From: Oscarella lobularis
Lineage: Eukaryota > Porifera > Homoscleromorpha > Homosclerophorida > Oscarellidae
Assembly (NCBI RefSeq): GCF_947507565.1
Contig: NC_089182.1
Location: 682,001-746,000 of the forward strand
Length of the DNA stretch: 64,000 nucleotides
Reading direction: 5' to 3'
In this document: piece by piece, positions 61,316-64,000 of the stretch
How the letters are laid out: each line of letters starts with the position of its first letter
How positions within the stretch are numbered: position 1 is the first letter of the stretch
The notes under the pieces: model-generated
What the model was told of the DNA's origin: nothing
Databases searched by the model: none
The model's input: only the letters and a program-made list of their open reading frames with translations
Translations under genes and position numbers: made by a program

Positions 61316-62959
61316 ATGCAACTTGAGTACGCCGCTATCCTTGTTTCTGTCGTCTCTATCCTTCCCATGAGTTCAAGCCACTGGTGGTGAGATTTCAACT
61401 CGAAACTTTTGATGTCAAGCTAGTCATGATGTCCGTAGGCAATTCGGCGCATACGTCGAGAAAAATTATCTCGAGCACGGCGTTTTCGTTCCCATACAGT
61501 GCGACAACATGAATCTCCCGACGACCCAGCTATCTTTGTGCAAAGACCCGCGAAACGAAAGGCTGATGACTCACCTCGGACTCGCCATCAATCTAGCAGT
61601 GACTGCCTGCAACAACTCGTTCAACTGCAGTCGCTGGAACTGCCCCTACTCGGGCGATCGTAACCTGCTGGGACCGCTTATAGGCCATGGTAAGGATATA
61701 AGCAGTGCATGGCGCAGCCGCTGCGGCAACTGGGATCCTTCAACTCCGTCCCGCCAAGCTTAGATCACTTATAGTTAGGTATTCTCCTTGGGGCCCCGCG
61801 GGCCGAATAGAGACCATTCCTAATGAAGCGTCCGCGACAAAAGGGCAGCCGCGGTGGGACAACGATGGTGGCGGAGCCCTCGGGGGGTTTCTAATTCTAA
61901 ATACCTAAGCACTCCGATGTACGTCAGCGAATGTTTTAAAATGGGTTGTTCCGGCAGGAAATCGCGAGACGGCCGTTGCGCACGCCATCACGTCCGCATT
62001 TGCGGCATACACAATCACACGCGACTGCGCCCAGCAAAAACTGACGGGTTGCGGGTGCGACTCGACGCGACGATCGGATGCCAGTTTGGCGACCGCTGCG
62101 AGTGAAGTTTTGGCGCAGCACCCCAATGCGAGATTATCGTGGAAGGGCTGCAGCGAAGACGTCGAATACGGATACTCAAAGTCAAAAGAATTCGTCGATG
62201 CGGCTGAAGAGGAGACGCGTCAGGAGAAGAAGTTGATGAATCTTCACAATAACGAAGCCGGACGATTGGTGAGTGTCCGCTGAATCGCGCTGCCTTTGAT
62301 CTATAATAGCAGCCATTAATGATTCATATACATTAACCAAGACAGTGCAGCGTGGGGGTCTTAAGAACATCCTTTTACGCACTTGCTCCGCGTGTATGAC
62401 GTCTTTAGTTGGGGAACTTCCTTTTACGCATTTGTGGATGACGTCTTTAGATGGGGAAAGATAGCATCCGCTCGTTGTATCACATCTTTTATTTGGCTTC
62501 TGTCTATAGGCAGTTAAAAAGGAACTGGTGCTGCGCTGCCGTTGCCATGGAGTCTCGTACGCCTGTAACGTTCAAACGTGCTGGTACGAGATGAAACATT
62601 GGAAAGACGTAGGCGAAGAAATCAAGTCGTTATACGACAAAGCTGTAAAGGTGACAGTGAACGCTCAGTCGGGTAAAGTAGAAAAAGCAAACGGTAAAGA
62701 GCCTGGATCCGAAGAAATGATTTACGTCAATGAGACACAGCCTGATCTGTGCAACCTAACAAAGGGACGCAAGTGCTTCAGGAAAGGCAGTTCGAGTGAG
62801 TGCTCCTGCGACGTTCTCTGCTGTCAACGGGGATACAACACGGTCCCAAAAACGATCGTTAAAAATTGCTTTTGTAAGCTGAGAATGACTCCGCCTCCAA
62901 TAAGAATTGTCTGCAACAAATGCACCAAAAAAATCGAGGAGGATTATTGCAGAAAATAG
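61316..62959 (+). CDS. WNT: Wnt family secreted signalling protein
   Basis: Four exons, 61316-61386, 61439-61689, 61958-62268 and 62510-62959, join in phase (2, 1, 0) to 360 residues, the usual Wnt length. MQLEYAAILVSVVSILPMSS is a signal peptide. Family blocks are CKDPRNERLM, CNNSFNCSRWNCPY, ETAVAHAITSAFAAYTITRDC, LTGCGCD, WKGCSEDVEYG, LMNLHNNEAGR and the lipidation site CRCHGVSYAC, with the Ser that Porcupine palmitoylates; the residue after it is Tyr rather than the usual Gly. The C-terminus is the Cys-rich domain (CFRKGSSSECSCDVLCCQRGY...CFCKLRM...CNKCTKK). I do not assign a Wnt subfamily. A Frizzled-like gene lies in the same window. The 268-nt intron 2 is the longest here. Confidence 0.95.
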
Positions 62960-63218
62960 CTCGATCGACTGATATTCGTGAGTCACTGTGATAGGCTTTA
63001 GCCGCCTAATTAATTAATCAATAGAGCCAAATAAAACGATTCCGTGAAAAAGCTCGATTAATTTTGCCAGTAAGAAAATGACAGACCGCAACAGCAGACC
63101 GTGTAGGTAGTACAATGCCGACGCCGCTAGTTCTGGCGCGCTTGTTGTCAAACAAGGTCAGGTCACATGCATGGTAGGCTGCCGGTATGAAAAGTCAATT
63201 ATGTCTAAGTTTTCCCCG

Positions 63219-64000
63219 TTACTTATTGGAAGCGTTTGCCTTCATTTTAGATTGCAGTACGTTGAGATGCTGTTGAATACCTGGATATTGCGGATCAAGA
63301 GCGAGAACTTGCTGGAAACTCTTTTGGGCTTCTTTCCACTGTCCTAATTCGACAAACGCTATCGCGATATTATGTTGACATGTCGCGTGACGGTTGTCTA
63401 CTTTCAAACATCCCCTATACGCGGTAATAGCTTTTTCGTAGTTTTTCACCGCAATGTGACTGTCTCCAAGAAGCTGCCACGAATTCGTGTGACGAGAATG
63501 ATGTTCGAGTACTTTTTCGGCTTCTTCGATCGCTTCGAAATGCCGTCCCTCTCTGCTATAAACGAGAGCCAAATTGAAGCGAGCACTACGATGATTCGGA
63601 TCAATATCAAGAGTTCTTCGAAACCAATTTTCGGCCGCGCGTCCTTGCCCGAGATCCATGGCAACGATACCAAGATTAAATAGCGCTTTATCATTACTTC
63701 CATCTACGGTCAAGACTCTCTTATAGAGACGCTCGGCTTCGATCAGTTTCTCCTTTTGTCTCGTCTCCTGCAGATGAAGACCTAAATTGAGCAAAGAAAG
63801 GACGTGATTCGGATCGACGGCTAACGCGTCGCGAAATTTTCTCTCGGCTTTCTTTGCCTGATTACCCGAGAGTGCAACGACTCCCAAATTGAAGTGAGCG
63901 TCAGCGTACGAAGGTCTTATATCGATCGCTTTCTGATAGGCCTGTTCGGCTTCGGCCATACGATTCGTTTTCAATAGCAAATCGCCGAGATTCATGTACG
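63219..64000 (-). CDS. TMTC3: TMTC3-like TPR protein, C-terminal part only
   Basis: The minus-strand frame is open to the right window edge, so the N-terminal membrane half lies outside. The visible 260 residues are about seven tetratricopeptide repeats (MNLGDLLLKTNRMAEAEQAY, DAHFNLGVVALSGNQAKKAE, ALFNLGIVAMDLGQGRAAEN, SARFNLALVYSREGRHFEAI), with a final QHLNVLQSKMKANASNK, stop at 63219. The order of repeats, the variable linker ETRQKEKLIEAERLYKRVL and the QHLNxxxxK ending resemble TMTC3, an ER protein with O-mannosyltransferase activity towards cadherins. TMTC1/2/4 or another TPR protein remain possible because the diagnostic membrane half is missing. Confidence 0.65.
   Translation of the reverse strand, partial: YMNLGDLLLKTNRMAEAEQAYQKAIDIRPSYADAHFNLGVVALSGNQAKKAERKFRDALAVDPNHVLSLLNLGLHLQETRQKEKLIEAERLYKRVLTVDGSNDKALFNLGIVAMDLGQGRAAENWFRRTLDIDPNHRSARFNLALVYSREGRHFEAIEEAEKVLEHHSRHTNSWQLLGDSHIAVKNYEKAITAYRGCLKVDNRHATCQHNIAIAFVELGQWKEAQKSFQQVLALDPQYPGIQQHLNVLQSKMKANASNK

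Noticed and set aside
61690-61957. GC-rich patch in Wnt intron 2 as an rRNA-derived or mobile fragment
   Set aside because: No recognisable rRNA core or terminal repeats; it may simply be intron sequence.

Overview
This is a gene-dense piece of an animal nuclear genome. The genes have many very short introns (mostly about 45-75 nt, GT...AG) and small intergenic gaps (often 80-300 bp). About 22 protein-coding genes fit in 64 kb. The content is metazoan: a Wnt ligand, a Frizzled-like receptor, two EGFR-type receptor tyrosine kinases, a tensin, motile-cilium genes (ARMC4/ODAD2, CFAP65, KIF9), and rapidly duplicated GPCR genes with no obvious vertebrate counterpart. A compact-genome sponge, for example a homoscleromorph such as Oscarella, fits best. 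That is an inference from gene content and compactness, not a direct match.

Layout. 1-2.9 kb: 3' part of an unrecognised Asp-rich helical-repeat gene (+). 3.1-7.9 kb: ARMC4/ODAD2 (+) behind an RFX-type X-box. 8.0-9.6 kb: RIC8 (+). 9.7-12.9 kb: SLC35F5-like (+), with a Tc1-like non-autonomous transposon in one intron. 13.0-15.0 kb: LARP7 (+). 15.1-15.5 kb: a small two-exon candidate (+). 15.7-16.1 kb: an unexplained GC-rich block. 16.3-18.7 kb: DNAJC7 (-). 18.8-25.8 kb: five GPCR genes, one on - and four tandem paralogues on +. 26.0-33.5 kb: CFAP65 (-), head-to-head with KIF9 (+, 33.8-37.4 kb) across a short shared promoter that contains an X-box. 37.4-43.3 kb: an unstable stretch with a truncated retrotransposon, gene fragments, a Frizzled-like gene (+) and a duplicated KIF9 3' end, followed by a C19orf12-like gene (+). 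44.0-55.5 kb: two tandem EGFR-like receptors (-). 55.8-60.7 kb: tensin (-) with an N-terminal zinc finger. 61.3-63.0 kb: Wnt (+). 63.2-64 kb: C-terminus of a TMTC3-like TPR protein (-), cut by the window edge.

Two themes stand out. The first is cilia: ARMC4 docks outer dynein arms, and CFAP65 and KIF9 belong to the axonemal central apparatus. X-boxes sit directly upstream of ARMC4 and KIF9. The second is signalling: receptor kinases, tensin (SH2/PTB adaptor with an intact phosphatase-type motif), Wnt, a Frizzled-like receptor, GPCRs and the G-alpha chaperone RIC8. The most unusual items are the zinc-finger tensin, the multi-YxNP/YxxP tail on one EGFR-like receptor, a candidate newly formed intron in the other, and the fragmentary KIF9/C19orf12 duplication. 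Gene names come from recalled family sequences. No database search was run, and splice sites were chosen by eye from GT/AG signals and phase.
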